Source: Candidatus Gottesmanbacteria bacterium
Lineage (GTDB): Bacteria > Patescibacteriota > Microgenomatia > UBA10105 > UBA927
DNA: 41,943 nt
Assembly (NCBI GenBank): GCA_016199185.1
Contig: JACQHE010000039.1
Location: forward strand, 1 to 41,943
Reading direction: 5' to 3'
This document shows positions 15,640-24,108 of the stretch, piece after piece. Numbering within the stretch: the first letter of the stretch is position 1; each line of letters opens with the position of its first letter. The translations under genes were made by a program, and so were the position numbers. Below the pieces are notes generated by a model. The model was given only the letters and a program-made list of their open reading frames with translations, ran no database searches and had not been told where the DNA came from.

Positions 15640-16899
15640 ATGAAAAGCGAACACCGTCAATTAGCAATAGATGCGATCAAAAAGAAACTGACCGGTAAGA
15701 GGCTTTCGTATTACGAGATATTCGCCATCATGGATGAGATTGCCAACCAGCGCCTGGGTCCCGTGCTCACGACCTACTTTGCCGCCGCCGGATTTACCGA
15801 AGGATTTAATGACGAGGAGCTTTTCTTCCTCACGAAAGCCATGGTGGATACCGGTCCCAAGCTTCATTTCAAAGGGATCGTGGCGGATAAACACTCAACC
15901 GGTGGGGTCGCGGGTACGCGGACGACCATGATTCTCGTCCCCATCATCGCCGCCGCGGGCTTTCAGATCCCGAAAACGTCCTCACGCGCCATCACTTCCC
16001 CGGCCGGTACCGCCGATACTATGGAGGTGGTGGCGCCCGTCACGTTTAGTCCGAAGCAAATCGAAGCGTTGGTTGCCCGCGTCGGCGGGTGCATCGTCTG
16101 GGGCGGGCACTTGGGCCTGGCTCCCGCTGATGACGTGATCATCCAAGTAGAGCAGCCTTTGGCGTTTGAATCGTTTGACAAGATCATCGTCTCCATCATG
16201 GCCAAAAAGGTGGCCTCCGGGGCGACCCACTTGGTATTGGACATCCCCGTGGGGCCGACCATGAAGATCCAGCACTTTAAAGACGCCGAGGTAATAGCCA
16301 AGAAGTTTTCGTTCCTTGCCGGCAAGCTCGCCATGAAGGTTATTTTGGATATCAACGAAGCGTTAGAAAACGCCGGTCGGGGTATCGGGCCGGTGTTGGA
16401 GGCCCGCGACGTCTTTGCCGTACTTGCCCAGGATCCGGACCGGCCGCTAGCGCTGGAGGCGAAGACCTTGCGGCTTGCTGGCAAACTCCTGTCGCTTTGT
16501 TTTGGGGATACCAAAGGTAAAGAGGGAACCGACGGCGAAGCGGTGGCGCGCGAGATCCTCGCCTCCGGACAGGCAATGAAAAAAATGCGCGAGATCATCA
16601 AAGCCCAGGGCGGCGATCCGGATATCGACATTACGCACGTGACGCCGGGGAAGTTCCGCCATGAAGTGGGAAGTCCGCGCGCCGGTCGGGTAAGCCGCAT
16701 CGACAACCGGCAGATCACGGTGGTATGCCGGATTCTGGGGTGCCCCACGGACAAAAAAGCCGGGATGTACCTCAACCGCAAGCTCGAAGAGTCGGTGGAC
16801 AAAGGTGATATACTATGTACGCTCTACAGTTCGGACAAATGGAGACTGCAAGAGGCAGTGGAGACGATGAAGAATGTGCCGGTGTACACTATTGAATAA
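15640..16899 (+). CDS. Thymidine/AMP phosphorylase family enzyme
   Basis: This 419-residue nucleoside phosphorylase cleaves a nucleoside or nucleotide with phosphate to free base and (deoxy)ribose-phosphate. It has DKHSTGGVAGTRTT (phosphate site), PKTSSRAITSPAGTADTMEV and GGHLGLAPADD. The PKTSSRAITS block is closer to archaeal/CPR AMP phosphorylase than to bacterial DeoA, but the extra N-terminal domain (about 80 residues) of AMP phosphorylases is missing. In CPR the AMP enzyme feeds a RuBisCO pathway; none of its partners is seen here. Start: ATG at 15640 directly after the repeat, without a ribosome site; a TTG at 15622 lies within the repeat. Confidence 0.88.
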   Translation: MKSEHRQLAIDAIKKKLTGKRLSYYEIFAIMDEIANQRLGPVLTTYFAAAGFTEGFNDEELFFLTKAMVDTGPKLHFKGIVADKHSTGGVAGTRTTMILVPIIAAAGFQIPKTSSRAITSPAGTADTMEVVAPVTFSPKQIEALVARVGGCIVWGGHLGLAPADDVIIQVEQPLAFESFDKIIVSIMAKKVASGATHLVLDIPVGPTMKIQHFKDAEVIAKKFSFLAGKLAMKVILDINEALENAGRGIGPVLEARDVFAVLAQDPDRPLALEAKTLRLAGKLLSLCFGDTKGKEGTDGEAVAREILASGQAMKKMREIIKAQGGDPDIDITHVTPGKFRHEVGSPRAGRVSRIDNRQITVVCRILGCPTDKKAGMYLNRKLEESVDKGDILCTLYSSDKWRLQEAVETMKNVPVYTIE

Positions 16900-17026
16900 A
16901 TTCTAAGCACTAAATCCTAAATCCAAAACAAATTCAAATGACCAAAATCCGAAATACCAAACGAACCCGTTTCGAACATTTGGATTTAGAATTTTGATAT
17001 TGTTTAGGATTTAGAAATTTGGATTT
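16897..17026 (+). repeat. AAATCCTAAA palindromic repeat, copy 2
   Basis: Perfect 12-bp inverted arms CTAAATCCTAAA (16910-16921) and TTTAGGATTTAG (17003-17014). It starts at the phosphorylase stop codon and ends one base before the next ATG, the same placement as copy 1. The inner part differs from copy 1 around 16955-16980. Confidence 0.85.
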
Positions 17027-17218
17027 ATGTTTAAGAATATCATAGCTCCTGTGCAAGCGTGGCTTCTGTCGCAAGGGAAGTGCGTGGGATGCGGCAGACT
17101 GCTCTCGAAAAAATCAGGGAAAGGTCTTGTGCGGGTGACCTGTCATTGCGGCCGCGTATATATGTACGACAGTGGGGGTGGCTCCTTCCGTCGTGCGACA
17201 CTTGATGAAATCAAATAA
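17027..17218 (+). CDS. Small zinc-ribbon protein
   Basis: This 63-residue protein begins with a helical stretch (MFKNIIAPVQAWLLSQG), then CVGCGRLL and, 20 residues on, CHCG: a CxxC...CxC zinc ribbon. The last 14 nt overlap the start of mltG. No family name can be given; small zinc ribbons of this kind often modify translation or bind nucleic acid. The ATG abuts the upstream repeat with no ribosome site. The Cys spacing and the tight overlap support a real gene. Confidence 0.7.
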   Translation: MFKNIIAPVQAWLLSQGKCVGCGRLLSKKSGKGLVRVTCHCGRVYMYDSGGGSFRRATLDEIK

Positions 17219-18185
17219 ACCTTATCCGACGCGCTTTTTCCTCCTCCTGGCTGTGGCTGTGGCCCTCGTTGCTGCCGGCTGGCTCTGGTGGCGCGATGCG
17301 ATTTCCGCGGTCAACCCGGGGGACAGCTCGCCGCAGATTTTTGTCGTCAAGCGTGGCGAGGGGGTCAAAAGCATTGCCGGGAGGCTTGCGATGGTCGGCT
17401 TGATCCGAAGTCCGACGGGATTTTACATCCTCGTTAAGCTCATGGGACTCGAGCGCGATCTGCAGGCGGGTGATTTTCGGCTCAATCCGGCCATGGATGC
17501 CGGGAGTGTCGCACGGGAGCTTACGCATGGGACGCTGGACGTGTGGGTGACCACGCTTGAAGGGTGGAGAGTGGAGGAAATAGCTGCAAAACTCACGAAA
17601 GAGCTGGATATTCCTGAAAGCGAGTTTGTCAAAGTCGCCCGTGAAGGGTACATGTTTCCGGATACCTACCTCATTCCCCGTGACGCGACCGTAGGAGCGG
17701 TGGCAGCGCTTTTTACCGCTACATTTGATAAGAAAGTTGATGAAGCAATGCGCGCGGATGCCAAGAAAACCGGATTAACGTTTCCGGAAGTAATGACGCT
17801 TGCCTCAATCGTCGAGCGGGAGGGAAGAACGAATGATGACCGGCCGGTGATTGCAGGAATTCTTCTCAAACGTTTGAAAGCCGATTGGCCACTCCAGGCG
17901 GATGCGACCCTCCAGTACGCGCTCGGGTATCAGACGGGGGAGAAGACGTGGTGGAAGAAATCATTATATGAGGAGGACAAAAAGGTGAAGTCCCCGTACA
18001 ATACGTACACCAATCCGGGACTGCCGCCCGGGCCGATTGCCAATCCGGGCCTTTCGGCTATCAAAGCCGTGATTTATCCCAAGGAATCCGATTACTGGTA
18101 TTACCTCCATGATCCCGAAGGCGTCGTGCATTACGCCAAGACGCTCGCGGAGCATAATAGCAACATCGCCAAGTACCTTCGATAA
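17205..18185 (+). CDS. mltG: Endolytic transglycosylase MltG (YceG-like)
   Basis: This 326-residue membrane-anchored lytic transglycosylase cuts nascent peptidoglycan strands and sets glycan length. It has a membrane helix (about 11-29), a LysM-like part (VVKRGEGVKSIAGRL), then the YceG domain with EGYMFPDTYLIPR and the catalytic glutamate Glu204 in SIVEREGR. The end has the usual TYTNPGLPPGPIANPG. Start: the ATG at 17205, overlapping the zinc-ribbon gene by 14 nt, puts the membrane helix at the right distance; an upstream GTG gives only extra unconserved residues. Confidence 0.95.
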   Translation: MKSNKPYPTRFFLLLAVAVALVAAGWLWWRDAISAVNPGDSSPQIFVVKRGEGVKSIAGRLAMVGLIRSPTGFYILVKLMGLERDLQAGDFRLNPAMDAGSVARELTHGTLDVWVTTLEGWRVEEIAAKLTKELDIPESEFVKVAREGYMFPDTYLIPRDATVGAVAALFTATFDKKVDEAMRADAKKTGLTFPEVMTLASIVEREGRTNDDRPVIAGILLKRLKADWPLQADATLQYALGYQTGEKTWWKKSLYEEDKKVKSPYNTYTNPGLPPGPIANPGLSAIKAVIYPKESDYWYYLHDPEGVVHYAKTLAEHNSNIAKYLR

Positions 18186-18202
18186 TCTTCAATACTTGAT
18201 AT

Positions 18203-19312
18203 ATGAGTGCCACCATCACATGTACCCACTGCGGAGCCCAAATAGAAATCACCAAGGCGCTCCTTCATGAAGTGGAGGACCAGGTCAAAGATCGCGTGTG
18301 GGAAGAGGCCACGAAAGCGGCGAGGGAGAAGGCGACTGCAGACATTTCTGTGGCGATGAAGGACCGCGAGAATCAAGTTGCGGAACTGCGTGAGCAGAAT
18401 AAATCGCTTACCGGGCAACTTCTCGATCTGAATAAATCCATCAGAGATCTGAAAAGTCAGGATGAAAAACGTTCACTCGAATATGAGAAGCGATTGAATG
18501 AAGCGATAGACAGAAACCGCGAAGAACTTGCCAAAACGTTTGGCGAGAAGTCCCAGATGGAAGTCCTGGAGCTCAAAAAACAACTCGAGGATACCAAAAA
18601 AGCCCTCGATGACGCCAAAAACAAGTTGGCGCAGAAGTCCCAGCAACTCCAGGGCGAGGTCCTGGAGCTTAATATCGAAGAAAAGCTAAAAAGCGCTTTT
18701 CTTTATGATGATATTGCCCCTGTCGGGAAGGGTACCCAGGGCGCAGACATCATTCAGACGGTCAAAAATCAGGCGGGCAAAGCTGCAGGTATCATCCTTT
18801 GGGAAACGAAACGCGCTAAGTGGACGCCCAGTTGGCTCCCGAAACTTCGTGAGGACGGACGGAATGCCGGCGCTACCATAGTTGTACTTATTTCTGAAAG
18901 CGTACCGGAGGACATAGGGACGTTTGCCATGCGGGAGGGAGTTGTCGTTACCACGTACCCATTTATCTTGCCGCTGGCGGAACTTTTGCGCCGGGCCGTC
19001 ATGCAGGTCGCCCAGGCCCGGTCGGTTGCCGCCAACAAAGACGAGAAGTTAGAGTTCTTGTATCAATATTTAAGCAGCGACACGTTCCGCCACCGGTTTG
19101 AAGCGTACGCGGAGACCATCAAGGGCATGGAAGAGGATCTGGCCACCGAGCGCCGGAGCATGGAGCGGCTCTGGAAGAAGCGCGAGATGCAGATCCGCCG
19201 CTCTTTGGATAACATGGCCAAGATGTACGGCGAGCTCCAGGGCATCATGGGCCCGGCACTTCCCGAGATCCGCGTCTTCTCCCTGCCGGAAGGATCAGAG
19301 GATTCTTCTTAA
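18203..19312 (+). CDS. DUF2130 zinc-ribbon/coiled-coil/PD-(D/E)XK protein
   Basis: This 369-residue protein begins with a single CTHC knuckle (7-10), followed by a long charged coiled coil (about 25-160) and the DUF2130 domain. In that domain Asp182 (QGADII) and Glu201-Thr-Lys203 (LWETKRAK) match the PD-(D/E)XK nuclease pattern D...ExK, so DNA or RNA cleavage is possible. The biological role of DUF2130 proteins is unsettled. It starts 17 nt after mltG and overlaps the convergent HTH gene at its stop. Confidence 0.88.
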   Translation: MSATITCTHCGAQIEITKALLHEVEDQVKDRVWEEATKAAREKATADISVAMKDRENQVAELREQNKSLTGQLLDLNKSIRDLKSQDEKRSLEYEKRLNEAIDRNREELAKTFGEKSQMEVLELKKQLEDTKKALDDAKNKLAQKSQQLQGEVLELNIEEKLKSAFLYDDIAPVGKGTQGADIIQTVKNQAGKAAGIILWETKRAKWTPSWLPKLREDGRNAGATIVVLISESVPEDIGTFAMREGVVVTTYPFILPLAELLRRAVMQVAQARSVAANKDEKLEFLYQYLSSDTFRHRFEAYAETIKGMEEDLATERRSMERLWKKREMQIRRSLDNMAKMYGELQGIMGPALPEIRVFSLPEGSEDSS

Positions 19313-19560
19313 AGCGGGAGCGGGCGTTGGGGTGACGGCGGCTCTTTGTGGGGTGGGGCGTGCTTGGCTTTTTCTTTTTCTTCAATGGTCTCGGCGACCA
19401 TGTACTCCAGAAGATCACTGCGGGCAATCGCGTAAATCCCGTGACCACCGGCAGACAGGTGCCGGGCTTTGAGCCTCTTGCCCTCGATCCACCGCCGGAT
19501 GGTCCCGGGATGTTTATGGAGAAACGTGGCCGCCTCCTCAACCGTCACAATATCGTTCAC
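19309..19560 (-). CDS. Excisionase-type HTH DNA-binding protein
   Basis: This 83-residue protein has a MerR/excisionase-type winged helix (residues 3-52: VTVEEAATFLHKHPGTIRRWIEGKRL, shown in part by TVEEAATFL and TIRRWIEGK) and a charged, Pro-rich tail. Such small proteins act as excisionases or local repressors. It sits at the left border of the accessory island. Start: GTG at 19560, with TATACT (minus strand, 19576-19571) 10 nt upstream. The nearer ATG is out of frame. No integrase is in the window. Confidence 0.8.
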   Translation of the reverse strand: MNDIVTVEEAATFLHKHPGTIRRWIEGKRLKARHLSAGGHGIYAIARSDLLEYMVAETIEEKEKAKHAPPHKEPPSPQRPLPL

Positions 19561-19570
19561 AGCAGCTCAT

Positions 19571-19599
19571 AGTATAACACGTGGAGAGAGATGTATACT
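19571..19599. promoter_or_regulatory. Divergent -10 boxes between HTH and small membrane genes
   Basis: TATACT on the minus strand (19576-19571) points to the HTH gene; TATACT on the plus strand (19594-19599) lies 6 nt before the ATG at 19606. Only 17 bp separate the two identical boxes. The HTH protein may bind here and control both genes, by inference. Confidence 0.5.
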
Positions 19600-19605
19600 T
19601 AATGC

Positions 19606-19920
19606 ATGGACAGGACGCTGCGGATAACCATACGGGTAAGGAAATATCTTTGGAAAGACTTTGTCTACGACGTGTGTTATGTGCTGTATGCAACCATCAT
19701 GATTGCCAACGCGTTGTCGAAACGGTATCTTAAGTGTTCAATTCCCGCGCTTTGTCTTCGGATGCGCGTCCCTGTGGTGAAGTTAGGCGAGTCGATGGAT
19801 TCCATCCTAAAAAACTCCGTTCTGTTTTTTTTACTCATCTCGTTCGGAATTGCCGGGCTCTTGTATACGGCCGGCATCCCCATCATCCTCTTCCTCGCCG
19901 CCATGGGCCGGATACAGTAA
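19606..19920 (+). CDS. Small membrane protein, unknown
   Basis: This 104-residue protein has a basic N-terminus (RITIRVRKYLWKDF), a weakly hydrophobic stretch (23-38) and one clear membrane helix (about 68-97, FFLLISFGIAGLLYT...). No family is recognised. Support comes from the TATACT box 6 nt before the ATG and from the hydrophobic pattern. A competing minus-strand frame (19940-19677) lacks a promoter and looks less protein-like. The gene ends just before the first copy of the duplicated island promoter. Confidence 0.5.
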   Translation: MDRTLRITIRVRKYLWKDFVYDVCYVLYATIMIANALSKRYLKCSIPALCLRMRVPVVKLGESMDSILKNSVLFFLLISFGIAGLLYTAGIPIILFLAAMGRIQ

Positions 19921-19944
19921 GAAAAAACAGAATACCCCACCCCC

Positions 19945-19984
19945 TACATTTTGGCCGCAGAGGGGTATACAATAGGGCAGAATG
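19945..19984 (+). promoter_or_regulatory. Duplicated island promoter, copy 1 (DUF3800)
   Basis: A 40-bp block with TATACAAT (-10 TACAAT at 19968-19973) is identical but for one base to 20746-20785. A run of C before it and AGAGGGGT within it form an inverted repeat (ACCCCCT...AGGGGT) lying over the expected -35 region, so a regulator could bind there. No normal -35 hexamer is visible. The DUF3800 ATG is 22 nt beyond the box. Confidence 0.65.
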
Positions 19985-19995
19985 CTTCAAAATCT

Positions 19996-20652
19996 ATGGC
20001 ATATATTTTCCTCGATGAGAGCGGGGACTTAGGTTTTACTTCTGGGAAGAAGAACTCCGACTATTTTGTCATCACATTTATAGCCTGTGAAGACAAACGG
20101 GCGCTTGAGAAAGTGGTAAAAAATGTTCATCGATCTCTCCGGAAAAAGATCAAACGATTATCAGGTGGCGTACTTCATTGTTACAAGGAGAAGCCGAAAA
20201 CCCGCAGAAAAATGCTGTCGATAGTATCAGGTCTTGAGATTTCTGTAATGACGGTCTGTTTAAATAAGAGTCGTGTCCATACAAACCTCAAAGAAGAAAA
20301 ACACCTATTATATAACTACGTTGCCAATATCCTTCTTGATAGAATTTTGACCAAGAAACTTGTTAGTACGAGCGGAAAAGTTACGCTCATCGCTTCCAAG
20401 CGGGAAACCAATAGATTCTTAAACGAAAATTTTTCCTCTTATTTAGCAGATCAAGCTCGAAGGAATCACAAGATGAATCTGGAAATACTGATTCGGACCC
20501 CATCAGAAGAAAAAGGATTGCAGGCTGCCGATTTTGTCAGCTGGTCAATCTTTAAGAAATATGAAGAAAGTGATGATACCTACTACAAAATGATTAAAAA
20601 GAAGATTGTTGAAGAGAATATGCTTTTCGGCTCCAATACGACAAAACCCTAG
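19996..20652 (+). CDS. DUF3800 protein
   Basis: The 218-residue protein begins AYIFLDESGDLG: the DES(G)D motif (Asp7, Glu8, Asp11) is the hallmark of DUF3800, with an RNase H-like core expected. A late acidic residue, Asp179 in LQAADFVSW, would complete a metal site. DUF3800 genes are common in defence islands and near toxin-like genes, but the reaction is not established. It sits between two copies of the same promoter and just upstream of the type IIG enzyme. Start: the ATG at 19996 gives the conserved N-terminus; the ATG at 19982 is out of frame. Confidence 0.85.
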   Translation: MAYIFLDESGDLGFTSGKKNSDYFVITFIACEDKRALEKVVKNVHRSLRKKIKRLSGGVLHCYKEKPKTRRKMLSIVSGLEISVMTVCLNKSRVHTNLKEEKHLLYNYVANILLDRILTKKLVSTSGKVTLIASKRETNRFLNENFSSYLADQARRNHKMNLEILIRTPSEEKGLQAADFVSWSIFKKYEESDDTYYKMIKKKIVEENMLFGSNTTKP

Positions 20653-20745
20653 GCGCTATTTACGAGGAACCATCCGGAACCCCACGTCTAGGGATTTACT
20701 TGTCACCTGTTATTATACACGAACCGTCAAGTCCGTGCACCCCCC

Positions 20746-20785
20746 TACATTTTGACCGCAGAGGGGTATACAATAGGGCAGAATG
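20746..20785 (+). promoter_or_regulatory. Duplicated island promoter, copy 2 (type IIG gene)
   Basis: Differs from the copy at 19945-19984 by one base, plus one extra C in the preceding C-run. TACAAT (20769-20774) ends 8 nt before the ATG at 20783, so here the transcript should be leaderless, whereas copy 1 leaves a 5' leader of about 15 nt. Confidence 0.7.
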
Positions 20786-23700
20786 AGTAATTCCTTGCAT
20801 GATATAAAACAGTTGTGGGCGAAGGATAAAGATTACTACCGCAAAGTTGAGGTTGGGACGGGTGTGCAAAGTTTTGTTAAAAAGCTCCTCGAGTCTGAAG
20901 AGATATTTAATCTTAACGAAGGTAAACTATCTACAAATACTCTCATAAGAAAAAACGAATTCATTCAAGAAAAAGATGCGAAAGAGAGGCGGAGAGCTGA
21001 TTTCTATATTTACATTACCCAAGATATCGCCATACCCATCGAGGTCGAGTGTTACGGAAATATCAAGGCGGGAGTTATACAATTACTTAACTACCAAAAA
21101 GATTTCGACAAGCATTATGGAATACTTACTGATGGCTATGAGTGGCGATTCTATAATAACAACGCTTACAAAGCATTCACCTTAGACGACATTTTCGAAC
21201 ATATCGATCCTTTCCTCACTTTTTGGAAGGAATATATCAAACCAGAGTTTTACTATCTTTCATTCTTTGAAAGGACAGGACAACTCGCACTTATTGAAGA
21301 AACAAAACTTCATGTTGAAGACAATCGTCAACTTTTCTTTGAGGATATCACCAAGCTTATTCAGTCGTTTAAGAACAAGCTACAAATTGAGGGGTATCTT
21401 AAAGAAGTAGACAAAAAGACGCGAGAGAAACGAGCAATTGAGCTAACCTATGCCTACGTCATCCAATTTATTCTCTACAAAACATTGGTGGACAATGACT
21501 TCGACGATTTCACTAAAGAATTTGAAACAACCGTTACCAAGATACATGAGTCTCTAAAAGATAAGCGGTACAAGGATATCTTAGGTATTATCGAAGGCAT
21601 CTCGGCTAATATTTCAAGGAATGTCTATCGCCCATTCACTAAAGAGCAGGAGTTTATAAAAGAGAAGATTCAAGAGCTATATCATAGCCTTGAAAATAGC
21701 CTCTCTGACGTTTCCCCATGGCTTGATATCTTCATTTTTATCAAGAAATACAACTACGCTAACGTCAGAAACGAAATTTTTGGTTACATCTATGAAAACT
21801 ATCTAAAGGAACTTTACGAAGAAAGCAAGAAAGGTCAATACTTCACCGATCCGGCAGTCGTTAACTTTATGCTTGACCAAATCGGCTATACCCCAGAAGT
21901 TGTGGCAAGAAGAGCATCACAAGATCCCGATAGCGTCTCCATCATCGACCCCTCTTGTGGTAGCGGTACATTCCTTTACTCAGCAACGGATTCGATAGTC
22001 AAAGCCTTTCAAGGCGATAGTGAAGAAGCTTCCGAAAAGATTGAGAAAGTAGTTACTAATGGTGTTTTCGGACTCGACATTGAAGAGTTCCCTCTTTATT
22101 TGGCTGAGATGAATATCTTGATGCGTATGCTTCCTCTTATCATCAACGAAAAGTACAACAATCCCATTGACAAGAAAATTAAAGTTTTCAAAACAATGGA
22201 TTCAGTCTCTGAGTTTATGGACACCGCACTTAGAAATACTATTAACGATACAAATGTTGAGTTTGAGAAGAACAAGGGTCAGACATCGTTATTCTCGATA
22301 TTTGAGAAAAAGTTGAACCTTGGTTACTCAAGTTATGTTCGTGATGAAGATGACCTGCAGGAAATGAAAACGAGCCTTGAAAATCAGCCTGATGTTCCAA
22401 GACGACGTTTTGACTATGTTATCGGCAATCCACCTTATATTCCATATAACGAATGCGCAAAACAACGTGTGCTTATATTTGAATTGATGAAGCAGGGCAA
22501 GTCAAAATTAAGCGATATATATGGAGTAAATTTGCATAGTACTCCAACTCGACAAAAAAGAAATCCTCCAAAACCAAATTTTTATGCATTTTTCATAGCA
22601 CTTGGATTGGCCTTACTAAAAGATGAAGGCAAATTATGTTTCATTGTTCCTCAAACAATATTGACGGCTGGGGACTTAGATATTATTCGATATCACTTAG
22701 TTAAACTTACGACAATTGAGAAGGTTATTACATTTAGTGGGAAGATGTTTTTAGGGCGTGGGCTTAGACAAAATAAACCTGTTGCTACATCAAGTTTAAT
22801 CTTTGTTGTAACAAGAAAGGTTCCACCAACACTTCATGAAGTTGATATAGTGAATTACTTTGGTTCAGACATAGACATAGAAACTATATTTAGGAACATT
22901 AGAGAAGGAAAAAAAATTAAGAAAAAGAGAATCCTCCAATCAAAGCTGCTCCAAAGTATAGAAAATTGGAATCTAATTAGGTTAGATAAACAAACAATTG
23001 ACTTCTTAGAGGAATATAAAGCTAAAACCAACGATTTAAGTGAATACTACACTCACTCTTTAGCAGATTTTCACTATAAGAGTAACTTCTATTTTGACAT
23101 TGGCTACGAAATCAACGAGAAATTACTTTTACAAGAACCCTCAGTCTATAAATACCCAAAGTTGGACATCAATTTTTCGGTTAAAAAATGGAGAGGTTTT
23201 TGGCCGAACGAAAGAAATAAAAATTCCCGATATTTCATCAAGCTTCTGACCACTAATCAAGGCCATAATTTACTAGATAGTCCCTTCAAAGTATTATGGT
23301 CTTACATCAATCCGAATAAATTCCACTTTTCATCGGAACCTTTGATATGGGCAAGGAATCAAATATGTGCAATTGGTAGCAAAAACAAAGAAGAAATATT
23401 GTATCTTTTTTGTCTGCTCAACTCACCAATTACAAAACTGATTCTTTCATCTTTATTGAGGTCAGAGAATGAAAAGGATTTTTTGATCTCCATCGCTTCA
23501 GTTAAAGGGTTTATTCGTGTACCACGAATAACTGATAACAACAAACACCTCAAAAATTCAGTCATAAGTTTGACCGTAAAGCTCTTGGACTTAGAGAAAT
23601 TAACTCTTGCAGATTTAGTTGACTTCTCAGGGACCTTAAAACAAAAATTTGACAAAGTTAATGTTCAGGATAGCTATCTCGTTTTAGAAAAAGACGGCGA

Positions 23701-23992
23701 GAAGTTAGAGTTGCCAATCAAGAAGGATACATTATTAGTTAGTAAAATTATTGAGGCTCACTACACCAAAAAAGGTCTTGATTTAGAAGGTAAAACGATT
23801 ACCCTGTCGGAACTTGTATCACTACCCGCGATTGACTTTGAGAAACAAAAAAAGATCAAGGATACTATAGATGATTTAGTTTTTTGTCTCTATTTCAATA
23901 TAGATATACCGAAAAATAAAGTCACCGACGTAAAATTTATTAAATCCAGCTGCGAGAAGAATAAGTTTTATAAACTAGTAAACCATGAATAA
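20783..23992 (+). CDS. Type IIG restriction-modification enzyme (Eco57I-like)
   Basis: This 1069-residue single-chain enzyme has both cutting and adenine methylation domains. The N-terminal nuclease (about 20-130) is HsdR-N/PD-(D/E)XK-like: Asp73 in RRADFY, then Glu87-Val-Glu89 in IPIEVEC, and GILTDGYEWRFY. The usual Lys is Glu. A helical linker leads to the methylase: motif I DPSCGSGTFL (about 389) and motif IV NPPY (about 549), marking an N6-adenine enzyme. The last 450 residues are the target recognition part and are clearly AT-richer. It needs no separate S subunit. It stands behind the duplicated promoter and before the AbiJ-like gene. Confidence 0.93.
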   Translation: MSNSLHDIKQLWAKDKDYYRKVEVGTGVQSFVKKLLESEEIFNLNEGKLSTNTLIRKNEFIQEKDAKERRRADFYIYITQDIAIPIEVECYGNIKAGVIQLLNYQKDFDKHYGILTDGYEWRFYNNNAYKAFTLDDIFEHIDPFLTFWKEYIKPEFYYLSFFERTGQLALIEETKLHVEDNRQLFFEDITKLIQSFKNKLQIEGYLKEVDKKTREKRAIELTYAYVIQFILYKTLVDNDFDDFTKEFETTVTKIHESLKDKRYKDILGIIEGISANISRNVYRPFTKEQEFIKEKIQELYHSLENSLSDVSPWLDIFIFIKKYNYANVRNEIFGYIYENYLKELYEESKKGQYFTDPAVVNFMLDQIGYTPEVVARRASQDPDSVSIIDPSCGSGTFLYSATDSIVKAFQGDSEEASEKIEKVVTNGVFGLDIEEFPLYLAEMNILMRMLPLIINEKYNNPIDKKIKVFKTMDSVSEFMDTALRNTINDTNVEFEKNKGQTSLFSIFEKKLNLGYSSYVRDEDDLQEMKTSLENQPDVPRRRFDYVIGNPPYIPYNECAKQRVLIFELMKQGKSKLSDIYGVNLHSTPTRQKRNPPKPNFYAFFIALGLALLKDEGKLCFIVPQTILTAGDLDIIRYHLVKLTTIEKVITFSGKMFLGRGLRQNKPVATSSLIFVVTRKVPPTLHEVDIVNYFGSDIDIETIFRNIREGKKIKKKRILQSKLLQSIENWNLIRLDKQTIDFLEEYKAKTNDLSEYYTHSLADFHYKSNFYFDIGYEINEKLLLQEPSVYKYPKLDINFSVKKWRGFWPNERNKNSRYFIKLLTTNQGHNLLDSPFKVLWSYINPNKFHFSSEPLIWARNQICAIGSKNKEEILYLFCLLNSPITKLILSSLLRSENEKDFLISIASVKGFIRVPRITDNNKHLKNSVISLTVKLLDLEKLTLADLVDFSGTLKQKFDKVNVQDSYLVLEKDGEKLELPIKKDTLLVSKIIEAHYTKKGLDLEGKTITLSELVSLPAIDFEKQKKIKDTIDDLVFCLYFNIDIPKNKVTDVKFIKSSCEKNKFYKLVNHE

Positions 23993-23998
23993 TATTTA

Positions 23999-24018
23999 TT
24001 CCCCTATTTAGAGGGGAA
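23999..24018 (+). terminator. Short hairpin after the type IIG gene
   Basis: TTCCCCT (23999-24005) pairs with AGGGGAA (24012-24018) over a 6-nt loop. No strong T-tract follows, so termination is likely to be weak or partial, and read-through to the AbiJ-like gene is possible. Confidence 0.4.
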
Positions 24019-24108
24019 CTAGCTTTACTAATAGAAATGTTAGATTTTATGTTTGAAGCACAATTTAGAAAAATCAGCAAAGGTTGAATAATAGGATTAG
24101 ACATCGGC

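Noticed and set aside
15963..16802. 279-codon minus-strand frame opposite the phosphorylase
   Set aside because: Ser/Arg/Pro-rich shadow with no motif; the plus strand carries an intact phosphorylase.
19677..19940. 87-codon minus-strand frame opposite the small membrane gene
   Set aside because: No promoter or ribosome site, no domain; the plus-strand frame has a -10 box 6 nt upstream and a clear membrane helix.
20653..20745. Extra promoter or small gene between DUF3800 and the type IIG gene
   Set aside because: A TATTATAC stretch is present near 20710, but the duplicated promoter just downstream is far better and no frame of note is open.
19945..20785. Target-site duplications or insertion sequence ends
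   Set aside because: The 40-bp repeats contain promoter elements and bracket no transposase. I see no transposase gene anywhere in the window.
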